Positions 21,787 to 34,146 of a stretch of DNA of 64,000 nucleotides are shown piece after piece. Position numbers and translations under genes: made by a program. Under the pieces are notes generated by a model. It saw nothing but the letters and a program-made list of their open reading frames with translations. It was not told the origin of the DNA and made no database searches. The DNA is from Chloranthus sessilifolius (Eukaryota > Streptophyta > Magnoliopsida > Chloranthales > Chloranthaceae): positions 34,919,810-34,983,809 of the forward strand of contig CM037593.1 of the NCBI GenBank assembly GCA_021018995.1, in the 5' to 3' direction. Every line of letters starts with the position of its first letter. The stretch's first letter is position 1.

Positions 21787-22807
21787 TAACGCAATACAAA
21801 CGCTAAAATCCTAATATGCGAATTTGGGATTAACTTTTAGAATGATTTGAATAGCGGAAATATCCAAAATCAAGCAACACATGAAATTAGTTCAATGAAA
21901 TTAATAAAAACAATTAGATTAATCTGTTTGTATCTGAATGCGTGAAAATTTTTCCGATCTAGAAAAACGGCTCCAATGAAGGAACTCGGAATTCGTTCTA
22001 GTTTAGGGCATCAAGCGATAATTGCAATATCGGATTTGATTCTTCGGGGATTTTGAAGGAGATGAAACTTGAATAATCAGTGAAAAAAGGAAAGCTTAAT
22101 GACGTCATGGAGTACGGTTTTTTTGGGATTTTGTTCTTTTATCAAGGGAAAGAAAGAAAATTAATACCTGATAACTAGAGAAAAGACAAAATAAAAATGA
22201 TAGATCCCAAGGCTTCACACCAAGGGTTTTCCGAAGCTTCACACCACGGCTGTACGTCGGCTTCGCACAAAGTCGCACGAAAAACGATTGCTCACTCCTC
22301 AAGGTTTGAAGGATTCACTCCCTCGATTGAAAACTTTTCACAAGCTCTCTAGGGTTTGCACAAAAGCAACTCTCTTTCATTCAATAAAAAAAACTCCTCA
22401 ATTACATTGTTTAAAGACCTTATATAAGAGGTCTTACAATAAAAAAAACCCTAAAACGAATATTAATAAAAGACAAATAAGTCCCTAAAACTTAAGTTCG
22501 AAATAGAAAAATTTTAACTAACTCGACGCGATTTCAATCGATCGATTTTCACATTCGATCGATTAGAATTGAAATTCGATCGATCGAAATTCATATATAT
22601 GAAATTTCGTCGTCAACATTCGATCGATCGAAATAGGACTTCGATCGATCGAAATTTAAATTCGATCGATCAAATTTGCCATATGTTCGATCCGTTCTCT
22701 AGAATTTTCGCCTTTACGCATAGTTCTAATTTTCGCTCCGCTTCTTCTTGGCTGAAAAATTTGTTGCGGCTCGAAACTACGGCTCTTGCTCTTGGCGTCC
22801 CGTAGCA
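21787..22807 (-). repeat. 5' LTR of element E (1021 bp)
   Basis: Partner of 19100-20000. Ends TAACGC...AGCA (the first TG is mutated to TA). Includes the longer motif array at 22520-22680 and a TATATAAG-type box at 22420-22430 just downstream of it on the minus strand. Confidence 0.88.
22520..22680. repeat. Array of TTCGATCGATCGAA motifs (element E 5' LTR)
   Basis: About six or seven units (ATCGATCGATTTT, TTCGATCGATTAG, TTCGATCGATCGAAAT and variants) lie in 160 bases with short AT spacers. The motif is self-complementary. The 3' LTR retains one unit at 19857-19870. Confidence 0.88.
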
Positions 22808-24893
22808 TGGCAGGTCAGGATTTTGGACCTGAACCCAACCCATGGCAGGTAAGGTAACTCAATTTGTCAAGGGCCTTGAAAAAGACAGGTGACCAAGTCA
22901 AGAATAAATCGGCTTGGGATAAATCCAGCAAATTTGACAGAAAATAGTAAAAATTCAGGAAACTACAAACAAAAATTTTAAAAATTATAACAAAAAAAGA
23001 GAGAGTCATTACTTAAAAGAAAGACTTGGTATTTTGGGTACTTGTGCAATTTGGAAAAACCACTAAACCGTCTATTTGAAAGCCATGATTAAAAATCTTA
23101 GATGCAAACGATTGGAACAATACATGATCTTTTATCATATGATTCAATGCAATCAAAGGCCATCATCTGATTCAGCAATTGACTACATTGAATCATATGA
23201 TAGAGATCAGGTTTCGTGTGAATCTTTTGCACCAAATATCCTATCTTAGATCATCACCTTCAAATCAGATCTTAGATGGTGTTTCCACATAGCACAAGTC
23301 CGTAAAATATCAAGTCTTTCTTCAAATTGTGTGCTTGCGTCTGCAAGTAAGGCTCCCTTAAAAAAATTGGAAAAAATAAAAAAAGTGAGAAAAAGTCAGA
23401 AATTTGCATTTTATTTGCGAAATTCGCAATTTTACAAAAATATAGCAATTTAAATAGGATTTAATCGTCAACTGAAAAAGTCACAATTAAAACGCAATTT
23501 TTTCAACCATTCAAAGTATTTGGTCACACCGGTACTAAAAACAATTTATTGTTTAAGTGCCGACACAATAGTTACATGTTCGAGAATCAGAGAGAACAAG
23601 ATGCAAAAATGGAGGTAAGGAATGACTCATTTTACAACATTTATTGCAGTAATCACCCAAAAACATGAGGAATACGAGGAGATAGAAAGTGAGAAATGTA
23701 GTTATTCACGAGGAAAAATAGGTTTGCTAATAATTATGACAGATCCCCACTCAATCTCCCTCCTCTACTATGCTGTTCATAAGTACCAAGGAATCAATAG
23801 GTTGGAGAAACATTCAGATCCTTGATTTGTGGTCAGTAGAATACTAAGAAACAGAAAATAATTTCTTGTGGATATTTTTCTTTTTATTATTGATAAATAG
23901 TAATTTTATTAAGTAGATAAAATTACAAAGCAAAGCCACGAATGGTCCAACCAACCAAAGGAAAATTTCTTGTGGATGAATTGAAGTAGAGATATTTCTT
24001 GTGCATTTTCAGAACAAGAACAACATTCAACCCATTAACCCATAGAAGTTGATAAACTACACAAAGAAGTTCATCAAAGTAGGTGGAATCAATTGTGCAT
24101 CAACTGAATTACCATTCTTGCTGTGACATGTCAAAGTTTATTATTAAGTATATAGTTATAAAACAAGGACACAGCTCTATAAAATTTTAATAATTATATA
24201 ATTCAATAATCTAAGTTTGTACCTTTTTCTACATATGTGAGGAGGTTCCATCACTTTTTAAGTCAGATGATATGATTACAGACTGCTCGATGGCACTTCA
24301 CGCTAGAGACTAGAGCCTGAATGTAATCAGAGTATCTGTCGACAGAAGGATCGTCAAATGGCTATTTATGTTCTTTCAGGGATTTGTGCTTTGATTGCAG
24401 ATCACCATCAGGAGTTAAAGCATCTCCTATGTGAGTCTTATTGGAATCAACGGCTCCAATAAGGTGGAATCCCGGGTTCTTTTGGAAGGCCTCAAGCTAT
24501 TTCGGACTCTTTTTTTTTCTTAGTTCTCCTACAGCAGAACACAACTCGCTTAACGTCACCAAATGGTGGTACTAGGGTTTGCCTCTACACAAACTAAAGT
24601 TTCTTGCTTTCCAAGGAATTTTGTTCTCAACCACCCCTTTTCTTTCTACAAATGATTCACTAAAGAGGAGGAAGTTATCACCATCAGATTACACAGAAAA
24701 TTTCCTCCCATTTCCAAGCTATTTCTGCCCTATGGTACTGCCCATTTCCAAGCTATTCCTGCCCTATTCGCAATTCGCTCTATTCCAAATCAAATTCGTA
24801 ATTCGCAATTTGGTACTTCCATGCGAACCCGATTCACTAGGTTAGGATGAGTTTTATTTTTTATTCTTTTACTTTTTTTCTTAATGGTAAGAG

Positions 24894-24897
<4 letters not shown>
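22808..24897. other. Intergenic AT-rich stretch
   Basis: No recognisable gene, RNA or element end. Short ORFs (22815-23009, 23622-23825, 24579-24845) lack domains. Confidence 0.5.

Positions 24898-24944
<47 letters not shown>
24898..24944. repeat. (TA)n microsatellite
   Basis: About 23 TA units directly at the left end of the large foldback element. Confidence 0.95.
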
Positions 24945-24948
<4 letters not shown>

Positions 24949-25207
24949 GGCCGATTTCCAGGAAAAATCCCCTTCTACCTTGAATTATCTCTTACAGACC
25001 CCCTTAGTTAAAAATACCACAAGAGGGTCCTTTTTCTTCACATGTGTAGTTTTGGACGAAAATACCCTTCATATAAAAGGGGTTTAAACCTCATTCTAAT
25101 TCCTTTTCCTCTCTTTCTTTCCATCTCTCCCTCACATTCTCCTTCTTCCTTGAGCACCCGTCGCCGAGACTCCTCACCTTCGTAATCGACCCTCCTATCA
25201 GGTAGCC

Positions 25208-25272
<65 letters not shown>

Positions 25273-26569
25273 CACTACGGGTTTAGGAAGATGAGCCCTA
25301 GGGATTAGGATGAGTTTAAATTTTCTTCGACAGTGAGGAATAAAAAGGTACTGCAGGTTGCAGCCTCTATGGAGCTGGAAAGTGAAATCTCTGTGTTACA
25401 CTGCACTTCAAGCACCTAAAACTGCACTTAGAGGATCTGGAAGTGCAATCTATGGTAGAATACTATACGAGGTTCATTCAAACTGCAGTTTGAGTGTTCC
25501 AAAGTGTCAAATGAGGTATTTAAATGTACTATGATTACTCGCAGTCCAGTTTGAGATCACCCAGTGCAGTCTGCACTAATAATAACACTAGAGTGACGCA
25601 AACTGCAGTCTGTGTCATTCTAAATCTAATTGAATGTTGTCTGTTCTACCGTGCATTGTTAAAAAATTGGACTATGGAGACCCAAATCGCAATTGGAGAT
25701 CTCACAGTGCAGTCTTAGTTAAAATAACCCCGCTTTGAGATCACCCAATGCAATATGAATTAAAACAATTGCACTTTGGAGTCTGAAATTAACATTTGAA
25801 AACACACTATGCACTATGGGTTAAAAACTCAACTAGGGAGACCCAAACTGGACTTGGAGATCACACATTGCAGTGTAAGTTAAAAATATTGTACTACGCG
25901 CTTCCGCAGAGGTAAAGAGTTAAAAATACTGCACTTGCCAGTGTCGGAAGCGAACCTCTAAAGTACACTTCTATGGAGGTAAGATATGTCGCGTAATATC
26001 CCTCCTTGCGTCTTATAGTGATGAATACTTATTTGTTTTTAAGACCACATTTTTCTGTCATCGCGTTCTGTATTGGTATGCAGGACTTGCAGTGAGGCCA
26101 TGTTTGCTACATCAGCTGATTGGAGAAATCAGTTTTTATTTTTGGCGACACCAAGTATAGAGATGGCCGTAAAGTGGGGTGTTGAGGGTTGTAAATAATG
26201 TTATTAATTAATTAAGTGTTGTATCCGAAGTCGTCAAGTATTGGCTATTGATGTCAGCTGTTGTATTCATGTGTATTATGTTTGATATTCTAACACAATG
26301 GTAAACAGGTGCAGTCTAGACAACATGATAATTGTGTGATTGGTGATATGTGAGAGGCCAATCTTTTTATATAGTATTTGACAGGTGCATTGTAAAATTC
26401 TAAGTTCGGTATGTTGAGATAGTGAGTATAGTATTTATGAAGCAACAAGTTCAGTTTTTATAATCTCAGTTCCGTCTCCATTCTATATTTTCAGATTTTT
26501 ATGTTCTTTGGTGGACTTTATTTTGCATTGATGAACCTATCTTACAGTACTAAAGGCGTGGTGACAGTT

Positions 26570-26860
26570 TTGATAAGCAAACCCACTACAATCACTGAAC
26601 ACTATGTGCAATTGCAGTGATTATTGTGCAGTTTTCTTCACAGATAGCGCACTTTGTGTTAAAAAGAAGTGTACTTTGAGCAACCTCCTGAAGTTTTGAT
26701 TGGCCCCTGCAATAATTGCTTCACTAAGAGTGAGCATAGTGCACCTAAAAGCACACGGGCATCCCTACAACTGAGTGTAATTTTTTTAACAAGGTTTGAA
26801 ATATTCATTTTGGTTGTTATATTATTGACGTGGTCCGTACCAATAGCAGTGCATTGACAA
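26570..26860 (+). repeat. Direct duplication inside the foldback element, copy 1
   Basis: Matches 27030-27305 (CACTACA-TCACTG, GTGCAGTTTTCTTCA, AAGTTTTGATT, AAATATTCATT-TGGTTGTT in the same order). Confidence 0.8.
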
Positions 26861-27029
26861 ACCTATTGTTACACTATTAACGGTCCAATCTGTTGGTAAC
26901 CGTCTCTTTTAAATTGTTAAATAACCACGTGTAATCCCCTAATGGAACACATGGCGTAGTCACGATCACTCAAAAGTATAATTTATGATATGCAAACTAT
27001 ACTACACATATTGAAGCCGCAGTTGCCTT

Positions 27030-27305
27030 CCTAGTAAGCAAGCCCACTACAGTCACTGGACACTGTGCAATTGTAATGATCGTAGTGCAGTTTTCTTCAT
27101 TGAATGGTGCACTCTATGTTAAAAAAAAAATACACTTTTAGCAACCCTTTTGAAGTTTTGATTAGCCTATGTAATATTTTTATTCACTGAGAGTAAGCAT
27201 ATTGCGCCTAAAAGCACATAGACACCCCTACAAATGAGTGAATTCTTTTTAAAAAGGTTTGAAATATTCATTCTGGTTGTTATATTATTGACCTGGTCCA
27301 TGCCA
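27030..27305 (+). repeat. Direct duplication inside the foldback element, copy 2
   Basis: Partner of 26570-26860. The two lie between the inverted arms and are diverged by scattered substitutions. Confidence 0.8.
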
Positions 27306-27984
27306 AGTTGAGTTCTTTTAAACCACAATGCATTGAATGTTCTCAAATGTTAGTTTCAGACTCCCTATTTGAGTTCTTTTAAACCACAATGCATTGTATG
27401 TTCTCAAATGTTAGTTTCAAACTCCAACGTGCAGTTGTTTTAACTCATACTGTACTAGTGATCTCAAAGTGCAGTTATTTTGACTCAAACTGCATCGTGT
27501 GATCTCCAATTGCATTTTGGGTCTCCATAATCCAATTTTGAAACTCACAATACATTGTGGAACACTCAACATTCAGTTAGAATGACCCTAATGCAGTTTG
27601 CATCCCCATAGTATTGTTATTAGTGAAGATTGCACTAAGTGATCTCAAATTGCATTGCGAGTAATCCTAGTACATTTTAATACTTCATTCTGCACTTTGA
27701 AACACTCAAAGTGTAGTTAGAATGAACCTCATATACTATTTTATCACAGATTGCATTTCCGGATCCTTAAAGTGCAATTTTAGGCGCAAGAAGTGCAGTG
27801 TACATAGAAACTGCACTTTTCAGCTCCAAAGGGGGGGTGAAATCAAGACTGCAACCTGCAATGTCTTTTTAGTCCTCAGTGCCAAAGTAAATGTAAACCC
27901 ATCCTAATCCCTGGGACTCATCTTCTTAAACTTCAAACCCTAGTTTTACCTTAAAGTGTAATTTTACCTAGTGTGTGAAGAGAG

Positions 27985-28026
<42 letters not shown>

Positions 28027-28277
28027 TGGCCACCTAACAAGAGGATCAATTGTGCACGTGAGGGGTCCCAGCGATGGGCATTCCAAGAAGAAGAAGGGGA
28101 GGAGAGAAGGAAAGAGAGGAAAAAGAGTTGGAATGAGGCTTTAAACCCCTTTTATATGAAGGATATTTTCATCCAAAACTACACGTAAAAAAAAGGGATC
28201 CTTTTGTGTTATTTTTAACTAAGGGGATCCGTAAGAGATAATTCAAGGTATAAGGGGATTTTTCCCGGAAATCAGCC

Positions 28278-29204
28278 TATAAATATAATTATTGAAGTTA
28301 ATATATCTTACAACAACAGCCATTTAGTTACTTGGTTAACATACTAAGAAACAGTTGCACTAGATAGTGGAGGTCGTCGGTTCAAGTCTCTCCACACCCT
28401 AATATATTTAAACCTTAACTAAAATTTGCTAAATTCGCCCAATTGGACCCAATGGCGAACTGGTTTGCTCCAAACCAGTTCACCATCCGCCCGGTGAGAC
28501 AGAGAATTAAGTATCATAGATCCAGCCCACTATTTGATTTACCAAATTTGCAGTTTCTTCAAATTTATTCGTAAACTCTTTGCTAACATTTCTTGTTTTC
28601 TGTAGAATTTTGTTTCTCTTGAGGACACGATTAATCATCATCGGAGAATGAGGTTCCAACCAAACCTCATCTTTCCCATTTCAAAACACAGATTAAGATA
28701 ATAGGTTATACGACATAAATCAGTCTACAAAATTTTACCTAAGGTCATTGTTGAACACAATTCAACTAGTGAACTTTCATGTGCTCATGGACTAACCCCC
28801 CAAATATTCATTTTCTTCATTCTTGGAAGCTTTCTCGTTAATCTTCCAAATTTCTAAGCTTTCTACATTATCTCCCCCAATTCAAAAGCTATAAGATTCG
28901 CTTATTTTGGCCATGCATCAACACTTGTATCATTCAGCATCAACTCCTTATGGCTTCTTCAGCTTAATGCCTATTCCACTGAATGCAAAGATGCCGACCT
29001 AATTTGTTAGAAGTCCAAATGATGAATTCAATAAGCTCTTGGCAATAACCACAAAACATTAAATTAAAAGCCCAGAAAAAATTAGCATCTAGGAAGAATA
29101 TTCCAAATGCGGATACTGAAGAACCACGAGACGGAATTACCTGAGATGCCGTGGACAATGTCTTAGAAGTTGTCACTCGAACGAAAGGATATAACATATA
29201 ATTT
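28278..29204. other. Intergenic stretch, one tRNA-like box
   Basis: AT-rich with no convincing exon. A CGGTTCAAGTCTCTCCA at about 28378-28394 resembles a Pol III B box, but no A box or tail was found with confidence. Confidence 0.4.
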
Positions 29205-29297
29205 TATTTATTTTTAATGGGTAGGCTGGGATTGAACTTGTGACACCCGGGAAACCTTAGCTTTGGTGATTTCATAGGTGCTTTTAACCAAAGAGCA
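29205..29297 (-). mobile_element. tRNA-derived SINE head (partial)
   Basis: The minus strand has an A-box-like TTTGGTTAAAAGCACC, then a B-box-like ACAAGTTCAATCCCAGC about 45 bases on, then an A-rich tail TAAAAATAAATAAAA. No target duplication was identified. Confidence 0.5.
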
Positions 29298-30172
29298 ATT
29301 CCTGCAATAGCCGCCACTTTTCCGTTCTATTTATAAAACTAGCCTCCAAAATTAAGGCTACAAGTTTTCCTCTTAACTCCAGGTCTTCAAAGTTCTTATC
29401 TCCAAACCCAAAATGAATAGGCACACCTGAAGTTGGAGAGTGGTGGCTTTTCAAATCTCCCAACATAGCACTCATCTTGATGTAAATTGCATCCAAATTT
29501 CTAGATTTATCTTTTCTCCTACGGAGTTTCTTCTTAATAGAAGGTTACGAAAACAAAATATTGTATTGGAAATTTGGTGTAGCAACAGATGACATAGGAC
29601 TATTCCATAGGCTTTGAAGCCTCTTGAATAGATTTCCAAGCAAATCCAAGAGTGAACCTTTCATTCAATCACATGGACCATCTCATCATATCACTCTTCA
29701 GGGTAGGCATAAATTCTTTGCTTTTCCCATGCATCACTCATCCTAGAGGAATTCTAATTTGGAAGGTTTCAAGCCCCATAAACTTGTAGATCAACAACTC
29801 TAGTTCTTCACCTGTTCTCAATAGGTATATGGTTCAATAACCATGCAGATCCACCAAATGGCCCTTATATAATACATTGTAGGAATTCTCTTCATTCCAA
29901 TAGTCCTCTCCACAGGCAAGAGCAATCTTTATGGAACATACTATGCCATAGGAATTCTCTTCTGAAATATTTGTTATTACCTATCATAAGTAGTAAGTAT
30001 GAGTGGATCTTTTATGGACACAATATCCTTATAAATTATAATAACAGCAGCCAAATTCCAGTTTTTTTTTACCTTCAAGGATTGAGACCTCCTTCAATGG
30101 GAAATGTATAAGAGACAATTTGAAACCTAGTTCAGGCTCTTAAGTTTCTTTGCCAACAATCTACAACCCAAC
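29298..30172. other. Intergenic stretch without recognised genes
   Basis: A minus-strand ORF (29496-29284) reads like a possible exon scrap but has no recognisable domain or clear splice context. Confidence 0.4.
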
Positions 30173-30182
30173 TGCTGCCTAT

Positions 30183-30316
30183 GCGCAGTGGCCAGGACCA
30201 TGCCTCAAGAAGCGGAGGTCCGGAGTTCGAATCCCACCCCTCGTTGGCCACTCGCAGGGATTTATCCTTATTGGTACATGTGATGTGTGGGTATTGCGAA
30301 AAAAAAAAAAAAAAAA
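30183..30316 (+). mobile_element. tRNA-derived SINE with poly-A tail and target duplication
   Basis: 134-bp body: tRNA-like head GCGCAGTGGCC, B box GGAGTTCGAATCCCACC at about 30224-30240, an unrelated 3' region, and an 18-base A run ending at 30316. Flanked by TGCTGCCTAT (30173-30182) and TGCTGCCCAT (30317-30326), a 10-bp target duplication with one change. Mobilised in trans by a LINE. Confidence 0.88.
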
Positions 30317-30498
30317 TGCTGCCCATATATGGCATAGACGCTTTAAACTTATTACTGAAGTATCATATATGAGTTTGACACTAAAACCAGTTTAATTAGT
30401 ATCTAGCTACCCAAACAAGAATGCATATGATAATCAACATAAGTGAAAGACATAGTATAGAGAAAACACGAAGTTCAACGTCCAATTTCTATTGACTT

Positions 30499-30552
30499 GT
30501 TTTATCATCATCATCATCATAGCCTTATCCCATCTATTTGGGTATCGACTTG
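30499..30552 (-). mobile_element. RTE-type LINE (or derived SINE) 3' tail fragment
   Basis: The minus strand reads ACCCAAATAGATGGGATAAG followed by GGCTATGATGATGATGATG. A stem-like CCAAATAG-TGGGATAAGGC ahead of an (ATG)n tail is the known 3' signature of plant RTE LINEs. Confidence 0.65.
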
Positions 30553-31516
30553 TTTGCTATTTAAAAACAAAACTTGGAGGAGATTAGATATGAACAGTGT
30601 GGATTCATCAAATTTGAGTGGTTATTTATATAATTAACAAAAAGAAAATTTAATCTTTTAACGATTACCAAAAACGTCCAACTATATTATGTGAGGCTGC
30701 ATTTCAAATAGGAGCTGAGCATAAAATGCTTCACAGGTTTTCTTTCTTTTTTGATCAAACAAATGAACTACAAGAGGGAAATATAATCCCCTATATATAA
30801 GAGTATTTGAAGCATAATTTGGTACTTTACCAGTAAATTAGCATCATTATTTTCTTCAAAATAGATTCACAACATATTTGGCTGAAGTTTACCTCAGTTT
30901 TTTGCCAAGGGATCAACCCACTTTTCACCTTGAATTGGTCAAGTTACATAGAATTCTTTGTTTTCGTGGAGGATTAGATCCAGCAATAGAGATCTCTGGC
31001 ACCGGTCAAATGATATCCCATCAGATGCTTATATAACGAAAATGGTAGGTTATAGAGAAGAACGAGTGGAAAAACACGAAAATTCAATAAGATTCTTGAT
31101 TGGATATAAGATTTACACAACAAAATTTCCTAAAATTTTCAATACAAATATGTCTATTAGCAGAGTGTTGCTATTACAACATCTCATAGAGTGTTTCAGG
31201 ATGTATTAAGGTTTATGGAGTAATAGATGCATATTTAGCCCTCAGTTAATTCGGAGATTTCTTATACTCCACCTCATGGTGTTCCCTTTCCGACAAACCC
31301 AAATTTTCACACCCAATTCTATCCAATCCTTAACAAATGGTTATAATAACCCAAAATTCGCCAAATTTAAATGCTTTTATAAAAACAAGATAAATCCAAC
31401 AATATAATAATAAAATAAAAAGGTAGATTAATCAACAAACCAATTAAATCAATCACATTTTCGAGAATTCAAAACAAACAGGTAAGAAATCAATGATATA
31501 GCTTTGAACACAACAG
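30553..31516. other. Intergenic AT-rich stretch downstream of the host gene
   Basis: No domain-bearing ORF. The 3' untranslated region of the minus-strand gene should extend into its right end. Confidence 0.4.
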
Positions 31517-33193
31517 TTAGCTTCTCTTTTTGTTAAAAGGGGAACAAAATGCCTCAAACCTTCTTCCAAGAAATTCCCAAAACCCGCTTTCACTCTTCCA
31601 GGACTTATCCTGATCAGGTTTCTTCTCCGGTACTACAGCTTGCACGAGGGCCTCGATCTCTTCCTTTGCTCGTTCAAATATGTTAGGACCTTTAACTTGG
31701 TTGATCGGGGTGTTCTCGTCAAAGTCATCTCTCAACCCATTAGTTTCCTCGTGGTGCATAATTGCTTCGAACTCTTCCTTTGCTCTTTCAAATAGATTGG
31801 GTGCTTTTACATCTTTCCACCAAAAAAGAGATCCAGTTATTGATTGTAGAGATCTCTAACCAGGCAATTGTTTTTCAAAAACCATAAAATATGAAAAGAT
31901 TTTCCCCCAAAAATTGGTTTCCCACTAGCCATCAATAAGAAAAAAAGAAAAAGAACTAAAATTCATTAGTCTGATGGCTCCTTCGTAAAAAAGAACAAAA
32001 AAGAAATCCTTATAAATCAAAGAACTTTGAAGCAGGGGGACTAAAATATCGGCCATATTCGATACACATCGGCCGATATGTATCGGGTTAGGCCTCATCC
32101 GATACGATATACACCCCAGATTTTTTAAGGGGTAAATATCGGGTCAAACAAGTCAAATATCGACCCTTATCAGGTCATTATGGCCCATATGTATCAGATA
32201 CAACTGAGAAAAAATACCAAAAATGCCCTTTCTACAATTCTTTATATATTTTTACATTTTTGAAGACTTTAAAATAAAAAAAGTTGCTTAAATATTGGCT
32301 GGTCTGGCAGATATGTATCCTATATAACGGATAGAATCCGCCTGGGACCCAGCCGCTATGCCGATATATATCGGACTTTAACTCGCTGCTTTGAAGAAAA
32401 ACTGTATGATTGTTCTATAGATTACAGAATAAAAAATAAATAAATTATAAATTCTATTCCTCCTACCAAGTACCAAGAAAAAGAATTCCCTATAAATGCT
32501 TGTAGATACTATAATATGGCAATCTTTTTCAAAACCCCCACTAAATAATAGATTTTCTGCTAAAAAAATGGTTTCCAATTAACCCAATAATTTTATTTAT
32601 TTTTTATTGTTTACATGAATCCGATTAACCAGATAATAAGAATTTATTTTATCTTTTTGCTATTGATTCATTATTATATGATGACTCCTTATGAGAAAAC
32701 AATGTTTTTCTGTTAATAAAAAATGAAATAAAAATTTTAAAAAAAAATCCTATGAAACCAAAGAACTTTGAAGAACAACTGTGTGATTATTTTACAAATT
32801 CCAGAATAATAGAGATAAATGATAATTCATTGTCTCCTACCAAATACCAAGAAAAGAGAACCCATCAATTACAATACATAAAAATTATAAAAAGAAAATC
32901 ACCTGCTTATAAGTTTACTTGATATATTAATAAAGAAATCAAGTTTGGTCAGTTAATTACACATAGTTTACAAAACCCATCAATCATATAATTTAAAAAA
33001 TCGCTCATCTGGATGATTTTATCTTACATATCTCTTAAAACTCCCAAAATCAAGAAATAACCACACGGAACAAATATTAGCATAAAAAAGTGCATCACCC
33101 AAAAGGGTTGCTTATAAATGAATGATAGAATACATAAACCATGAAATCAATACCTTTTTTCGCTTCCTCCATTAATGGTTTCTGATTCTGCTT
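31517..33193 (-). CDS. Small host protein with two FERAKEE repeats (two exons)
   Basis: Exon at 33193-33154 (acceptor TTTGCAG before it, donor G|GTATTG after it) and exon at 31812-31517 (acceptor TGGAAAG|AT). The splice is phase 1, restores GAT (Asp), and keeps one open frame. From ATG 33172 the product is about 104 residues: MEEAKKDVKAPNLFERAKEE, then a helix ending EAIMHHEE, an acidic DENTPINQVKGPN, a second FERAKEEIEALVQ, and a Ser/Trp/Phe-rich end with a basic tail. The paired PN-(L/I)-FERAKEE-(F/I)-EA units look like an internal duplication under constraint. I half recognise a plant family of small uncharacterised proteins but will not name it. The frame is open upstream of the ATG (KQNQKPL), so a further 5' exon may exist. 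The intron holds repeats. Confidence 0.65.
32046..32385. repeat. TATCGGCCGATA-type repeat in the host gene intron
   Basis: Palindromic words (ATCGGCCGATATGTATCGG, CATCCGATACGATATAC, CCGATATATATCGG) cluster at both edges of this interval, in inverted relation. Probably a small foldback element; ends and TSD not resolved. Confidence 0.5.
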
Positions 33194-34146
33194 CTGCAAA
33201 TTAATGGGTAAAGAGCCCAAAATTATTGGTAAAGAGCCAAAGACAGAGTGGAGATTCGCATAAAACTGTAATTTTTATTTTTTTTTCTGATGGGTAGCAT
33301 AAAACTGTAATTAAATAAGTAAGCAGAGTGGAAATTAACATTAAAAACTGTAATTCAAAGAGAAATAAATTTGTAAAATTCTGTTACCCTTTAGTAAATG
33401 GTATCAATTAGTATAAACTGTTAGATTAAAGTTCTCAATGACGAATGTAATCGTCTAATCAATCATACAATTCTTTAAAAAATCAATATTTAAAATGAAA
33501 TTGATCAAAGTTGTGTACCCATTTGATCCATCTCTGAAAATCTTGAATCATCATATTATAATTATGGATGCTATTCTAAGATGGTTTATTGATCTGATGG
33601 TCAAAAAGGACAGATTGATATGGATTTTCTAAATGTAGATTATCCATGAGATTTTATAAATTTTGGACGGCTTGGATCTTAATTGTGGAACAATATTAGA
33701 ATACCTAGAATTGATATCAAATATTAAATGGTAGCAGAAGTTCAGTGGATATAAACTGCTTTAACATTTAAAAGTAAACTCACTAACTCGGACGAGTTCT
33801 GTGAGTTTTGAGTCTGGTTAGCTGAAAATTAAGATAGGAAAAAAGAAGGGTATGCTATCCAACCCCGATTTCACATGCTTAAACACTTGACTGCTTTGAA
33901 TCAGATGATGGAAATTTCTTTTCATGCCAATCTTCGACATGTTAGATCTTGATATCATGCTCTTACTATCAGATGGTTATATTTTAATTCCATGTGATAC
34001 ACATAAAAAAGTAATTCAAGAACTTGTCCATATACATTTATGATATGTTCATCTTTTTGAGATGTTCCGTATAGAATTAAATAAAGGTACCCAAAAAGGA
34101 GAAGAAAGAAGGGTTAGCACTAGCTAAAGGAAAAAAAAAAAATTTC
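33194..34146. other. AT-rich stretch upstream of the host gene
   Basis: No coding signal. A near-duplicate containing CATAAAACTGTAATT at 33257-33320. The promoter and possible first exon of the minus-strand gene should lie here, but I could not place them. Confidence 0.4.

Larger units (their letters stand above)
19100..22807 (-). mobile_element. Non-autonomous chromovirus 'E' (gag plus chromodomain tail, no pol)
   Basis: Complete insertion: LTRs at 19100-20000 and 21787-22807, flanked by TGGCA at 19095-19099 and 22808-22812. A Met-tRNA PBS adjoins the right LTR, so the element reads on the minus strand. The 1.8-kb interior encodes gag with a zinc knuckle, joined to a chromodomain C-terminus. 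Protease, RT, RNase H and integrase are missing. This resembles the class called TR-GAG, but derived from a chromovirus by loss of nearly all pol. Confidence 0.88.
24949..28277. mobile_element. 3.3-kb foldback element, probably Mutator-like
   Basis: Left end GGCCGATTTCCAGGAAAAAT; the right end is its inverted copy (GGCTGATTTCCGGGAAAAAT on the minus strand). The arms stay recognisably inverted for about 1 kb (24949-25950 against 27300-28277). They include mirrored microsatellites, (CT)n at 25210-25268 and (GA)n at 27990-28021, and a GGATTAGGATG block. Possible 8-9 bp AT-rich target duplication (TATAATAT/TATAAATAT), not decisive. No transposase is seen. Long arms and GG ends suit a non-autonomous MULE or a Foldback-type element. 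Confidence 0.75.

Noticed and set aside
25038..25271. ORF rich in Arg-Glu repeats
   Set aside because: Translation of the CT/GA microsatellite in the foldback arm.
28340..28400. tRNA gene or SINE
   Set aside because: Only a B-box-like CGGTTCAAGTCTC is clear; no cloverleaf or tail could be drawn.
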